A stretch of DNA of 64,000 nucleotides, from assembly GCA_965153455.1 (NCBI GenBank), contig OZ234495.1, positions 10,722,875 through 10,786,874 on the forward strand, written 5' to 3'. Source of the DNA: Sphagnum compactum. Taxonomy: Eukaryota > Bryophyta > Sphagnopsida > Sphagnales. The translations under genes and the position numbers were made by a program. Position 1 is the stretch's first letter, and each line of letters begins with the position of its first letter. A model generated the notes under the pieces. The model searched no databases. It was given only the letters and a program-made list of their open reading frames with translations, and was not told the DNA's origin. This document shows, piece by piece, positions 46,101 through 58,560 of the stretch.

Positions 46101-49100
46101 TACAGTGCTCATCTCCTTGCACTGCAAATAGTGATTTTAAGCACTCTTTAGAAACATACATGTGCAAGCAATTTGAAAACAGCGTTCACACACTCGGATT
46201 CTCTTGAAGTTATTATGTTGATGTATACCCAAGACCTTGATGAACCAAGCAATCAACATCCAGAGTACCCAACAGCACAAACCTGATTTTCTATCTCTTT
46301 TCTTAACAATATCACTTGATCTCTTGCAGATGTTGCTTCTGCATCAGCCTGTGCACACTTTATGCAAGCATTTGTAATCATTTGCCTGCATGTGAAGGAG
46401 CACAAAACAAGGTGAGGTTATGGCTTGCATCTCAATATGCTCAAAACTTTGGAGAAACAAATTTCTGGGACCTGAGATTCTATTGCATTTCCAGAAGGAA
46501 TGGAAAGTCAAGAGGCATAGCTAATGAAAAAATCATTAGTCTTCGAGAATGTACCTTGAGGTCCACAAGTAGTAGATAAAACAATCAATCATCAAACAGG
46601 AGCAGTTACAGTGTTATAAGTACAAACCTAGCGTTATCCAATTCTGCCTCCAGCAACTGTGTATGAGTTGCCGCTTCTTTGTGCACTTTATCAATCTCCT
46701 CCTGCTATAACAAAAGGAACATGTCAAAGGAGCAAACCCACAACACATCTTGCTTAAACTTTTGCTCATAACATACCAGCAAGGACCCTTTCTTATTAGA
46801 CTGACATCCAACACAAACTACAAGAACGTCAGACATCATACCTTTGAGCCATCCACCAACTGTCTTAGGCAAGTATTTTCTGCACAATAAGGGCATGCAC
46901 ATGGATCAAGGACTTCAGCAATTGAACATATTCCTAAGAACCAAGAATTTCTCAATATTTATGATTTGAGTCCATATCTGAAAAGAATTGAGAGATGACC
47001 TGAGAATCAGATTCTGGATATTTCAGGCCCAACAACATAACAATCTCATCTTGAGACACAAATTCATGTGGGTCTAACCATGATTGTCATGAAAGAGAAT
47101 GGAGGGTGATCTGAACCTGCAACTGGACCCATGTTCATGAGTTGGGAATCACGATGAGCATTCACCTCTTCTTCATACAATCTTCTATACATGCCCACCT
47201 GAACATATCACACCCACCTTTGTGTCCAGAATTATAAATGATCCTGTGTAGGTTCCAGTTTCTTGCATCACAAACTTCAGGTCTTTGTCAGCGCCATTGT
47301 CCCATCTGAGGGATGCCAAATGAATCAAGGATTAAGCTTACAAACACAAATAAGCTACGGGCGCTACTTTCAGTGACTTGGATATGGCCATTGTTCCAGC
47401 CAGTGACCAATGTATATCCACAAAATGGCATGGTTTTGCATGTAAATTAGAGCAGGCACTTACAGTTCCTTGAAGCCTGTCAATGATATCAGACTGCTCT
47501 TCACTTTGTTTGATCGTATCTACAACTTTATGGCCTAACTCATCAAATCGCTGCTTCATCTCCGCCTCAAAACCTTCCTGTGAAACATTAGGTCACAGAT
47601 CAATGGTGAGTGGATATTTCTGAAGATCTGGGGGGGTTGGCATTGGAACTGTAGAGTTGCACTCCATCCAAAGTAAGATCCAACTCCTACTTTTTGGATT
47701 TCAGTCAATGTACACATTTGCAAAGTGACCCAACAGGATTTGGAATCAAACCTTCAATCCTTGCTCTTTCTGCTCATTCTGCTGGGCAAGAGACCGCACC
47801 AACGTTCGCAGTTGGGAATTGTGTTCAACCATTCCTCGAATATCCTTGAAGGTAAGCTGTATCCAGAGAGCAAAACTCAGCTCCTGCTTCTTCACATTCA
47901 CCATTCATCATAGCTTTCCAGATAATACCATCTGACAGAAATTCTCCTGCAGCGCTAGAGATTTGCAAGCCTCCTAGTTGCTAAATCAAACAAGACACAA
48001 AAGACAGGTGTATCTGCAATTACAAGTCTGTCAGATATCACCGCATCACCAGCTGCAGTTTCACCCACAGATGTTGTGAACTCAACCACAGTTTCTCCAT
48101 TCTGATCACTGACTCCAAAGTGCTGTTGCTGAATGTCTGCACACTCTTTGAGAAGCACAGCAACCTGTGAAATCCAGCAGACAGATTACACCAGTCAGAT
48201 TTCATGCAACCAAAATGGATACTAATCCCATTAAAGCCATGATCAGAAAGAAAAAACAAGACTGCAGTCTAAAACCAAACGCATGTATACATTGGATGAA
48301 CCCAATATTGACAAGCAGATGCCAAACCTGGATTTGCAGGTCAGAAATCTCCTCATGTTGACCTTTGAGCTGTCTCTCCTTCTTCCGCAATTCTGCCTGC
48401 ACATCACAACTACTGCACTATTGGTGATGGAAAAAAGAAGCAAATTGGACTTACAATTCACTTGAAGAGACTGTTAGATAGAAGCCAACCCACTTGCTTC
48501 ACTATTGCTGTTTCCTCCACAATCAAGCAGGTGCCCACACTGAAATCTTACACCAACAACACACCTTCAAGTCTTTGTAAGAACTCTCGATAGCAATTTG
48601 GTCATCCATGAAATTCTGAAGCTTCTCCTCCAACTCCTTGTAGGCTTCCATCATCTCTCTGTGCTCAACTGGTCACACAGTTCAGCAATCTCAGTACCCA
48701 AAGTTTCCTCATGTCCAAAATGCACAAAAAACACTACAAACATATTTCTCAAACATGTTTTGAGTCATTTGGAAATACCAAGTTTGCGCAAACAGAAAAA
48801 AGTAACATATTCAGTCCACACACACATAGGCACAATACAAAGTCCTTTTGACTGAGGGCGCTGACACTGCAAACTGAAGGGAAACTTGTGGCTACAGAGT
48901 GTCACTTGTTTTCTTAGAATACACTGTTTACCAAATCAGATCAAGACACAGTTCAATGTGATGAACTTACCTCGTTCCTCCATGATAACCACTGCCCTTA
49001 TCTCTATTTCATGCAAAACCTGCAAGTGATGAAGAAGGAAAAGAAAGAATTGTCAACTGAAGGCAATAACAACACCAAATCTATGACAAGACTGTCTGTC

Positions 49101-52100
49101 TATGCACTTCATGACCTGCCTGATCACTTATACCTCTGGGCTGAGATTCTATTGTACCCATGTTGTTGGCACATGACCACAAAACAGCCTAACAGACAGA
49201 CTAAGAAATGATGTGTACTCACTCGCTCAAGAAGTGATTGGGAGCGTTGGCATTCCTGCTTCTCATGTTGCCATGCATCTACAGCCTCCTGGTATTTGCA
49301 GTACATCTTAGCAAGCTGCAAGTCCCAAACCTCATGTCAGAATTTCCTAGGATACACAAATTTGCTTCTCATCAACATGGACCTGAGAGCTATATCCTTA
49401 ACCCACAATGTTCACTTATTATCCAAAAGAAGTTGATCTTTGAACAAGGCATCAAACTGGCCTCTTAAGCCCTTCTCTTGTGAACCACATGGCTACAACA
49501 AGACCCAACCTCTGCAAGGGGCAAATCCTAACCTGTCAGCTAGCAGTCTGACAGAGCTTTCCCCAGCAAACATTCAAGAAGTTAACAATATACATGGCAC
49601 CAGATGACTCACACTCCAGCCATCCTGTAGAAGAGCCGCTGCAAGAGCTGTGCCCGAAACCTCTGAATCTACTACAGGCACTACAGATCCATCTCCTGGA
49701 AATTCAAAAGCTATCTGTCCCTCTGTGCTGAAATCACACCCCACAAACCCATCTTCTCAAACTTCTCATGCCCTAAGTCCTCAATCTCTGTTAGAAGAGA
49801 ATGACCAACTGAAACAGGTCAACAAGGATATCTAGTAATAGCAGTAGCCAATTCTCAACATGAACTGCTCACAGAAAGAAAGAACTCCACACAATGGGAC
49901 TACAAGTCACACTTCATCTTGGTTTGTAATGGAGAGTAACATGGACCAGTGGAAAACTGGCTTCTGAAAGTAGGTCTGCAAGAAAGAAAATTTTGACATA
50001 CCTGGATTTGTTGTAAGGCAATGCAAGAAATCCTCCATCCTTAGCACATTTGGAAGCATCGGTGTTCACTTCCGTAAGGGTCTTCTCCAATTTCTCTTTT
50101 GTCTCAGCAGCTTCCTGTCCATATGAATTTCACTCATCAGAACCACGAAATTGCACTGTTGAGCTTCCTGGCATTCAGATTCATGTACACATGATGTCAG
50201 AAAAATAAAATGAAATTAGCCTGCCAACAGCATACAACCTTCCTTCACGTCCCCAAAATTGCAGGAACGCTGAAAGAGAAGAGCAGAGATAGATTGACTA
50301 CATTTTGATACTGCAACTGCAACATGTCATGTATTGCTAGAATTAGATCAAGGCCAGATATCAAGCTTACTCTGGCTGTTTTCTCTCGGGCCTTCAACTC
50401 AACATCCAGTTTCTCCTTGTATTCTCCTTCCACCTCATTTAAATGTGCCTGCAGCAATCACCAGAAGCCTTTTTCACCTCTCACCCTGAGACTGACCCCT
50501 AGATCCCTGTCTTCTTGTGAAGGGAAGACAAGTTGAAAACTAGTGCCAAAACAGATTATTCACAATACCATATTGACCTCCTGATGATCTTTCATGACAA
50601 TATCAACAGACTATTGTCTCAAAATCAATACCCAACAATAAAAGTATACACAAGTGTCCCACCTCAAGTGCCTTGATTGCAGCTTCCAAATCATGAGACT
50701 TATGTGACCACTCATCTGAGCTCTGCTTGTACAGCTCCACAAGCTTTGTAGCCTGCTCAAGGCCAAAACAAAGAAAAACCACGCACACACACTTTCTAAA
50801 TAACTTCACTGAGATGCTTCATATTTCAGCAAACCAAAAGATGATGCACTCAAGAAGAAGCATGCCTTCAGTCTGTTCTTATTGTATGAGTAAACAATTT
50901 CATGTGGGCAAACTCCCTGCACTAGTTTGTCTTGCCTCATGACCAAGAACTGGAATAAATTATCCAAGCCACTTTGTACCGTTGAAATCTCAGCATTGAA
51001 TTGTTCATCCTTTATGGCAGCATCTTCTGTAGCAAACTTGAGCTCCTGCAGGGAATTGACAAGGTCAAGACACACACTCAAAAAACACAGCTCTGAACAT
51101 GCCCAACACCAACTGGACTTTTACCACCTCCTCAAATTGGAGTACAGTACTCAGAATCAAGAAAAGAAAATGCAGAATTAGGAGGTGTAAATATCTCTCA
51201 TACAGCAGCTGATAGAGCTTCAGTTGAAATACAGAAGCTGATGAACCTCTTGTGTTCGATTGAGTTTAGCTTCCAAATCACTGTAGTGCTCCTTCTCTTG
51301 AAGTAAATATTCTTCAGCTTCTGTAGCAGCCCTTTCAGCCTACACCCAACCATACTGCTGTCAATGACTGCAAGCACCAAGTAATGGCAATATATCAAGA
51401 TGACCCAAAATCTCAACATTTCAAGGACCTGCAAAGAAGAAAGATGCTTCCAGAGATTAAAATACGACCCTAAGCATACATCATCAAACCATCATATCTG
51501 ATGCCATTCATTAAGATGTGCAAAAGGAGGCAAGTCCCAAAACTCCCATCAGCTAGTTATCAGGTTCAAACTGAAATGTAAACTCAGGCTGTCTTTTATT
51601 TTTATCCTAATGAAAAGAAAGGTAGTGGATACCTCAGCAAGCTTGGAACGCAAGTCAGCCACAATCTCAGCATTGTTGTGTTGCTCCTCCAACAGTGCAC
51701 TCACTTTGGCCATCAATTCCTCATCCAAAAACTCGTCGTGCTGTTCTCTCAGCTCCTTTGCCTGCATGTCAAATGGGTATAGAAGCAAAAAAGACATCCA
51801 CAATGCATCAGGACCATGCTGCTTCACACACCCACCATGTTTCTCCACTGGTTACATCCACACTGAGTACTAAAACCCCTAAACCCTAGATAGGTCCTCT
51901 ATTAAAACCCTGGTATCTATATCGTGGATCTGTAGCTTTAACCTTAGATTGTTTCCTTCTGCGTACATGATAAACAGAGCACATAATAGCTTATAATCTG
52001 ATTTCTAAATTGACCGCAAACAAAACACAGCAGTGAGAGCACATGAAAGATGCACCTGTGACAGTTGAACTTGAGTTGTCTGTAAACGACAGACTTCTGC

Positions 52101-52661
52101 CTCATGTTCATCCACATTGCCTTCTAAGAATTTGTTTCGCTCATGTGTGAAGTCAACCTGTATGTGGACACCGCCTCTTTCTTAAACAAGGAAACTGCAC
52201 TTTGCAGAAGCTCAGGAAACCCATAATATACCTTTCTTCACATAGCATGAAGAAGGGGTCAGCTCACCTAAACCCTCAACTCAAGCCCTTAAAGAATAGA
52301 AAAGGGGGAGTTTGTCAGCTCTGCATGGCAGTAATAAGAGCGTTGTTGGCCTTTGAGGATTGAAGCTGAATTGGGACTGAATATACCTTTCTTCTCACCC
52401 AGCTCTGCATTCCTTATGCTACAATATAAGAAGAGCATAAGAATGTGCCTACAAGCGAAGCAAGCAACCAGGAAAACGGTGCAAGATTGTAGAAGTTCTG
52501 ATGGGTGATGGTTTTGTTACTGAGGAAACCGCATCGGCCCGGCTCTTGTGCGTCTCCAGCTGCTGCTCCAACTCCCGTATGTAGAGCTCTGCACGCGCCA
52601 CCACTAGGATCACATTGCCTCCCTCTCTCTCCCACTCCGCATCCGACATAAACAGAGGCAT
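38330..52661 (-). CDS. NUA: Nuclear pore anchor, TPR/Mlp-like coiled-coil nucleoporin
   Basis: One gene of about 42 small exons, about 5.4 kb of coding sequence (~1,790 codons placed; Arabidopsis NUA is about 2,090 aa by recollection, so some exons are probably missed or lost). It begins MPLFMSDAEW and runs through long Glu/Lys/Gln/Leu-rich coiled coils to a disordered acidic, Ala/Pro/Thr-rich tail. Matches recalled from plant NUA include ELYKQSSDEWSHKS, KMYCKYQEAVDAW, LLKECADIQQ, LVRSLAQQ, MYRRLYEEE, VLARNVEFSQAI, WHDAQNNYERQ and AGKRT. NUA/TPR forms the nuclear basket and is linked to mRNA export, SUMO homeostasis and the spindle checkpoint. Most junctions are phase 0. Intron splice sites are GT-AG. 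Exon groups are listed separately. Unresolved: the exon 36/37 phase and two places where family sequence seems absent. Confidence 0.88.
40426..42378 (-). CDS. NUA: NUA exons 32-38
   Basis: Exons: 42378-42286, 42150-41890, 41706-41653, 41516-41423, 41310-41169, 40904-40797 and 40518-40426. Exon 33 (87 codons) is unusually long for this gene and matches less clearly; several hundred residues of the plant proteins I recall seem compressed or missing around it. Exons 35-36 read KEIDNLTKQIEELRSSA-GKRTAGDQ across a phase 1 junction, matching the family's AGKRT block. Exon 36 ends at a strong donor in phase 2 (GA|GTAAGA), but exon 37 (ALERSLDKEKHQAK) opens in phase 0, so a small exon or another splice site remains to be found. 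Confidence 0.72.
42582..46704 (-). CDS. NUA: NUA exons 18-31 (coiled-coil core)
   Basis: Exons: 46704-46628, 46385-46283, 46121-45987, 45790-45692, 45529-45488, 45327-45274, 45133-44954, 44803-44759, 44623-44552, 44062-43979, 43760-43686, 43413-43229, 43028-42926 and 42698-42582. Junctions 18/19 and 29/30 are phase 2, the rest phase 0. Exon 20 encodes CKEMSTVLARNVEFSQ, exon 21 VERRASEEVASLSKCVHQLQ, exon 24 a 60-residue Ala/Glu/Lys-rich helix, exon 30 LHLQWHDAQNNYERQ. This is the best-matched part of the gene. Confidence 0.85.
46842..50114 (-). CDS. NUA: NUA exons 8-17 (central part)
   Basis: Exons: 50114-50002, 49727-49613, 49315-49223, 49019-48971, 48656-48565, 48396-48328, 48164-48024, 47856-47752, 47577-47464 and 47198-47166. 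A tentative 38-bp exon 46879-46842 (NTCLRQLVDGSK) needs a partner exon I could not place. The exon 8/9 junction is phase 2 and 11/12 is phase 1. Exon 9 holds VSGTALAAALLQDGWS, exon 10 KYQEAVDAWQHEK, exon 14 LLKECADIQQ, exon 15 LTFKDIRGMVEHNSQL and LVRSLAQQ. Exon 17 is only 33 bp (VGMYRRLYEEE). Confidence 0.8.
50371..52661 (-). CDS. NUA: NUA exons 1-7 (N-terminal part)
   Basis: Exons: 52661-52530, 52157-52056, 51761-51633, 51339-51247, 51045-50980, 50752-50663 and 50448-50371; all are multiples of three with phase 0 junctions. Exon 1 encodes MPLFMSDAEW through KSRADA; exon 3 holds FLDEELMAKV; exon 6 holds ATKLVELYKQSSDEW and EAAIKALE. Relative to the plant proteins I recall, roughly 70-110 residues expected between exons 1 and 3 are not found in the intervening 370 and 290 bp. 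They may be lost or too diverged to see. Exons 4-7 follow each other smoothly. Confidence 0.8.
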
Positions 52662-52825
52662 TTCGCCGGGTCCGCACCCGCCGTGCTCCTCCCTCCCTTC
52701 CTCCCTCCCTCCCTCACTGAATTCTCCAAGAACAAAAACCCACACAACAATTCCCGAATGCAGACATGACCATGAAGCGAAAAAACACACCACGTCGAAA
52801 TCCAAAAAACTTCTTGCGCGAAGAA

Positions 52826-53172
52826 AGCTTCCAACTCTTATAATTCTTGCTCTACAAAGCTTCCAACTCTTGTGATGATTCTCTGTTGCTTCACAAACCT
52901 TCCCAACTCTTGTGATGATTCTTTGTTACTTCACAAACATTCCCAACTCTTGAGATGATTCTTTGTTCCTTGACAAACCTTCCCAACTCTTGTGACGATT
53001 CTTTGTTGCTTTACAAACCTTCCCAACTCTTGTGATGATTTCTTTGTTCCTTCACAAACCTTCCCCAACTCTTGTGATGATTTCTTTGTTCCTTCACAAA
53101 CCTTCCCCAACTCTTGTGATGATTTCTTTGTTCCTTCACAAACCTTCCCCAACTCTTGTGATGATTCTTGCT
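52826..53172. repeat. Minisatellite of 40- and 42-bp units upstream of NUA
   Basis: CAACTCTTGTGATGATT and variants start at 52864, 52904, 52944, 52984, 53024, 53066, 53108 and 53150: spacings of 40 (x4) then 42 (x3). A shorter diverged copy starts near 52832. Units share ACAAACCTTCCC. The array begins about 165 bp upstream of the NUA start codon on the transcribed side, so it lies in the promoter or 5' leader. The three 42-bp units are nearly identical (recent expansion) and encode a 14-residue repeat (SSQELGKVCEGTKK) on the minus strand. Confidence 0.9.
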
Positions 53173-53391
53173 CCTTCTCTTCAAAGAAAGAACAAAAGTC
53201 AGGAATGAATTCGCCGCTACCCAACTGCGTAAATGAGAATCCAAAAACGACCCAATCGAGAAAACTGCGATGTTCAAATTCAAGAACCTTCAGGCCCAAT
53301 TTTAGAACAAGGTTTGATTCGATCGTGATCCCATGCTACACACCTCGAATGCCTACAAATTCTAACGACGACGTAAGAAGTTGGATTATAT

Positions 53392-53592
53392 CACTATTAG
53401 AAAAACTCCATTTTCGACTTGTCTTAAGTGACTAAAAGTGTCTTTTGCGACTAGACACTTTTTAGTCATCTAAGACAAGTCGAAACTAGTTGCAAAAGAC
53501 ACTTTAAGTCATCTAAGACAAGTCGAAACTAGTCGCAAAAGACATTTTTAGTTATCTAAGACAAGTCGAAAAATAAGATTTTTCTTCTAATG
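53392..53592. mobile_element. CACTA-type MITE, 201 bp
   Basis: The left end CACTATTAGAAAAACTCC, running on to TTTTCGACTTGTC, pairs with the reverse complement of the right end (CATTAGAAGAAAAATC, then TTTTTCGACTTGTC), and TAT flanks both sides (53389-53391, 53593-53595), the 3-bp duplication expected for CACTA elements. The interior is built of repeats of AAGACAAGTCGAAACTAGT and AGTGTCTTTTGCGACT in both orientations, giving a strong foldback. No coding capacity. The right terminus has CATTA instead of CACTA. Confidence 0.85.
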
Positions 53593-53595
53593 TAT

Positions 53596-56500
53596 GGAGT
53601 TCTTTGCAAAAAGATTTTGTATGTGGCTTCTACACGACCATACACAACCGTTTCAGTCGTCGTATGGTTGTTCCTGTACCATTCCAAACACAATTCAACA
53701 ATAATTATCTCATTTGCAAGCTTAACTATTTCATAATTCTTTTTTTTTATTAACCTTTTTTCAAAATTAATTTTCATAATATAACTATTTCCTACCTTTC
53801 CTAATAACTACCTCCGTATTGTAATTACCTCACTCCTTTTTCCTATCCATCATCAACATGGATATATACCCAAAAATAATAGTAATTAACGTGTTTTTTC
53901 ATGTTCATGAAATGTATATTGATTTAAATTTGATATTGACTTAAATATATGAAAACATTTTTAAAAAAATTAAAATAATTAATTGTCCACTTATAACACG
54001 TAGCAGCGCAAAGCTCAAATTTTATAAGTAGGCTATTGAGTTTTACAAAAAGCTAAAACTGAAAATTGTGAAGTATCAAATTTCAAAACAAATTTAAAAT
54101 TAAAATTTAATCAAAGTAAGCTACTGAATTTTATTAAAAAATTTAAACTCCCCATCAAAAGTAAGGTTCAGTCTGCTTGTTGAACTTTCAAAAAAATTGA
54201 ACATGTTTATCTTAAACACCTTTAAAAAATTCATTGTTTATTTTCAAAAAATAATTAATTAATTTTGATTTTAGCAAAAGCTAGATTCGTAGTTTAATAA
54301 TTGTTGTTCATTCGGTAAAAAGGAGTGGGGTCAAATCCAAATCACAAATACTTGAACCCCAGGTTTAACACTCCAAATTGGAGAAATTATGAATCACCAC
54401 GCTAATTTAAAACAAACATGGAAAAAAACTTTTAAAATTTTTATGAAGAAAAAATTAGTGTTGGTATTAACATTTTTTCCAAGTGCAAAATTGCATTTGA
54501 ATGTGAAATCTCATGTAGACTTGTGAAAAGTTGTAAAAGGAAAAAAGGATATTAAAAATTTGTCAAAAAAATTGAATGATTTTGATTAGAAAAATGTTGT
54601 AAGTTTTCCATTGGACGTTTTAGATTTATCAATGCTAAGGTTGGATCTAAGGGTAAGTCAAAATTGCTCGAATCACCATCCTATCTCATGTCCATGCATT
54701 AAAAATGTCAACAATCGCCATTTTCATTTCCCTTTACTCATTTTCATTTTTTCAAGGTTTAAAATATAAGGTGTCTGGTTTGCAAGTTGGAGGTGAATTG
54801 ATGGTGATGGTAGGAACAACAAAGAATTTCCAATTAACATTCAAGAACCTTAAATGTAAGTTATTTTTTCATTTTTTTAATATTGCATTTGTATCCTTCC
54901 GATTTTTACATTTCTTCTATTATTGGGTGGTGATGTTTATAAATTTCAATTTTTATGCATCTTATGTTTGTGTGGAAATTGTTGTTTGCTTTCAATTCTT
55001 GCATTATATTTTTTGTGAATGTATGGATTAGAGGTGTTCAATTATCAACAAAGGATAGTCTTTGCTTTTATGTGATGCATATACTAGGTGTAAAAGATTT
55101 GAATAAATGCACGTAAAAATTATTGTTACTAGGTTTTTTTCTTTTTTTTGGAACAAGGAATAGGTGCATAAGTTTGTTTCAAGAATATGTTCCCAAGTCC
55201 AAATTAAAGCCTCCCATGTCTACAACATTCAGTAACTTGACTTTTCAAGTGTGTTTCTAATTGGTTTAAATCTATAGTTTGTTTATAATTCATTAGTTTG
55301 AAATCTTGATTTATGTTTTTTCAACTATTGTTTACTTGTAGGTGTTTGTTATAATTGTTTGTGGGTGCCATGTGTTTGTAAAAGTTACACAAGTCTATAA
55401 ATGCTTTTGTTAAATTGTGGAATTCAACAACCTAGTTACCATCAAAGAAAAAAATTGTCGAATAAATAAAGGAATAAGTTAAAAGATGAAAACACATGAG
55501 AGTAAGACTTGTTTATTATTTGTTTACTATCCTGCAACAACTATCGTCCTATAGCAATTACCATCATGTAACAACTACTGTCCTACATCAACTACCATCA
55601 TGCATATATTGTCATCTGCAGACTAGAAAAAAAACCCCCAATTGCCTATAAACTTTTGATATCTGTTGCCTACTGTTTATAACATTGGTATACCTTTTAT
55701 AACTAATGTTTACCATCTGCACTACCTATAAACCTTTTGTGGCTACTACCTACCATTTGTAACAATGTTACCATCCCTGCATACCTCAAATCTCATGTCT
55801 ACCTCCTTGCTGCTACCTTCTAATGGCAACTACCATCTTGTGACAAAATGCATTTTTTACTTCAAAACTGAAACAAAGAGTAGATAATATTTAACTTTAT
55901 ATAAGAAAAGAAATACTAATGCATGAAAATAACAAAGTTCTATATAAACTTGATATGAGCTACTTTCCCTTCCTTTATTACACTTTAAATAGGACACACA
56001 CTAAGAAGAAATGTTAAAATCCATACAACCTTCAACCATTCTCCATTACATAAAATTAACTTTTTCCCATGTTCTTCTCTTTCTTTCTCACACAAAAGTG
56101 TCACACAAGCATCCTCCTAATGCTAATGATCTAATCTTCTAATCTTCTAATTCTCTAACGAAATCCTTCACTCCTCCTAAAAAATAAATAAGGAACCCAA
56201 GAAAGATGTTCACCACACAAAGGTTGAATCCTTATCTTCCAAAATTTCCTTATCCTTTTAAATCTTTTTATTTTAATCCCTACCACACATCCTAGTTAGG
56301 GAAATCCATCCATATTTTATCCACTTAAAATAATTGATCTAACTGGCTTCACCCCCTAGTAAATGAAAGATGGTAAGAAGGATATTTACCACTAGTGACC
56401 AAATAGTTATTAGGATGCATTTCTAATTTAGATATTATTTTTAATAATTAATATTATTTTTATTAAAATTCCTCCTAGAATTAACTTTTAATTATTCCAG

Positions 56501-57410
56501 CCCATGAAAATAGTTCACTATACTAATGGTACTACTATCAAAAAACATTTTCACTCTAGAATTTTCCTAAGATTGTTTTGCCATTTGATGATAACTACCA
56601 TTCAATGACAATACTACCATCTCTTAACAGCCATGGTGTTTAATCAACATAGGACAATTTTACTCGTTAACAGCTTTGTAGCAATTACAAAAGTTTTCAA
56701 GTGTTTATAATAATTACACAAAATTGCATGTGTTTTAACATTGTTTATAAATCTTTTTAGGTTTTGATTTTAGGTTTTGAATTATGAAGATGTTTCATGC
56801 TTTTGAATAGTGTTAAGCTTACGCATTTTTTTTGTGTGAATTTCATGAAGGTTCATGTTTTATGAAATTTAAAAGAAACCAAAATTAATGGTCAATTTGA
56901 CTTCTTCAATTTCATTAAACTAAAACCTTCAAGCTAGAAAAATAGTCCAATGATACTAAGCCCAAGTCTAATTGAGTTCCTAAGGTTTGACCTTATTTGT
57001 TTTGGTATGTATAGAAAGAAAAACAAAGTCCAATGTTTGATTCCCAAGTTATAGAATCTTTAGGAGTCTTCCTTTTTTGTTTGGTATGTATAAAGAAAAA
57101 AACAAAGCCATTTTATCCATACATGTGTGCTTGTTTGCAAGTGTGATCAAAGTTGTTGGTTGGAAGTTGGATTTAAGTTTTTATGTTCTAGTGTTTCTAT
57201 TAAACCATGGTTCCATTGAAAAACCCTACAAACTTCAAGTTCGACTTATTTTTCTTTAGCTTTAATGTTGGAATTCTAGATTTGGCATTTGGGAGGCAAT
57301 TTACTCAATAGCTTTCTTGTATTCATTTTAGAGTTAGTGCAAGTTAAAATTTTAGTGCCTTCCCTAGTTTTGAAATTAACATAGACAATAACAAGCCTAC
57401 ATCTTCTAAT
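53596..57410. other. AT-rich gene-free region
   Basis: No exon supported. The plus-strand frame 54705-55031 is Phe-rich and unconserved. 55540-55850 is rich in CTACCATC/ACTACC words (low complexity). Nothing else stands out. Confidence 0.5.
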
Positions 57411-57414
57411 CCTA

Positions 57415-58560
57415 TTCAAGACCATTTAAAGAATAAGAAATTTGAGGTTGGAAAAAAATTCCAAGATATTTGGGTTTGCCAAGTTTCGTTGGGATGAACC
57501 TATCTTTGAAGAAAATAACAAGCTACATCATGGGAGGTGTAAAATTTGCATTGTGAAAAGTCATTGAGAATTTAAGTCATTAGTGCCAAAATTGGATGGG
57601 CTCAACAAGCATAGTGGCAAAAGAAAATGTATGCACACCCTACTTTGAAGCACAAAGTGGGTGAGTTTTTGACAAATTCCAACACCCAACATGCAAAAAA
57701 TTAGAAGATTTATGCATTTACAAAGCTTGAGTCTATTTTAAAACAAATGGTCAATGCATAAAGGGTTACCATAATGAAAAATACATGCAATTTGTTATTG
57801 TCTATCATATTTTGAAATATGAGAGGCCAATGATTGACTTTGAAAACATGAAGTTTGTATGAATTTTTGAAAGTTAACAAAACACCAAAGAAGCATTGGA
57901 CTGATTCCAATTGATGGGAAATGGCAAATTGCATGCATAATGTGGTCTTGGCTACAACTTGAAATGTGATTCAAAAGTCTTGTTTTTTTCATTGATTTAT
58001 CATAAGGTAACCACAGTTGATATTTAGAGCTAGATGTTTATTCATTATTACATGGTTGAAAACTATAAGAAGGTGCCCATATTGTTAAATTTACAAAAAA
58101 TCATTGAAGGTGGTGGTTCTAATGAGGTGAACATTGCGTTCCTAAAACAATATCTTTGTTTGGATTTGTGGTTGGTTGTTTATTGGATCCATCATTGTTT
58201 AATCAATAAGTTTTTTTCTTTATGTGCACTATGAAGGTCAATAGCCATGTTACCTTTCATCCATTGCAATTGAAAAACCCTCCAAGTAAGATGTAGGGAC
58301 ATTTGGTTTTTAATAACATCATTTTTCACATATTGTTATAATAGATGAAGCTTGTGGAAATGACAATTGTGATGGTTCTCGATAGTGTGGAGGATGAATG
58401 AACTTTCTTTACATTGAACTTTGTGAAATCTAAATTCCATAATCAATTTAATCACAAATTTAAACTTGGTGGTTGCATATATGCGCAAGAATTTTATCAA
58501 ATGGAATCTTTTCCTTTCTACATTGCAATTTGTAAGTGGACCAAAGGAAAAGTTCATTAT
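57415..58560 (+). pseudogene. Decayed DUF4371/hAT-like transposase-type gene
   Basis: Plus-strand frames give FEVGKKFQDIW early, then KIYAFTKLESILKQMVN, then, with internal stops, a stretch like YEFLKVNKTPKKHWTDSN and MANCMHNVVLATT (57855-57955), then YMVENYKKVPILLNLQ and EGGGSNEVNIAFL (58034-58140). This order and the 'KHW...W.MA..MHN' block resemble plant zinc-finger/DUF4371 proteins derived from hAT-type transposases. Stops at many Gln, Arg and Trp positions and frame changes show a dead copy. Assignment is from pattern memory. Confidence 0.6.

Noticed and set aside
52826-53172. CRISPR-like array
   Set aside because: Units are contiguous with no unique spacers, and the host is a plant.
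52931-53299. 122-codon minus-strand gene with 14-residue repeats
   Set aside because: The frame is kept only by the 42-bp units of the minisatellite; the 40-bp units break the pattern and nothing conserved flanks it.
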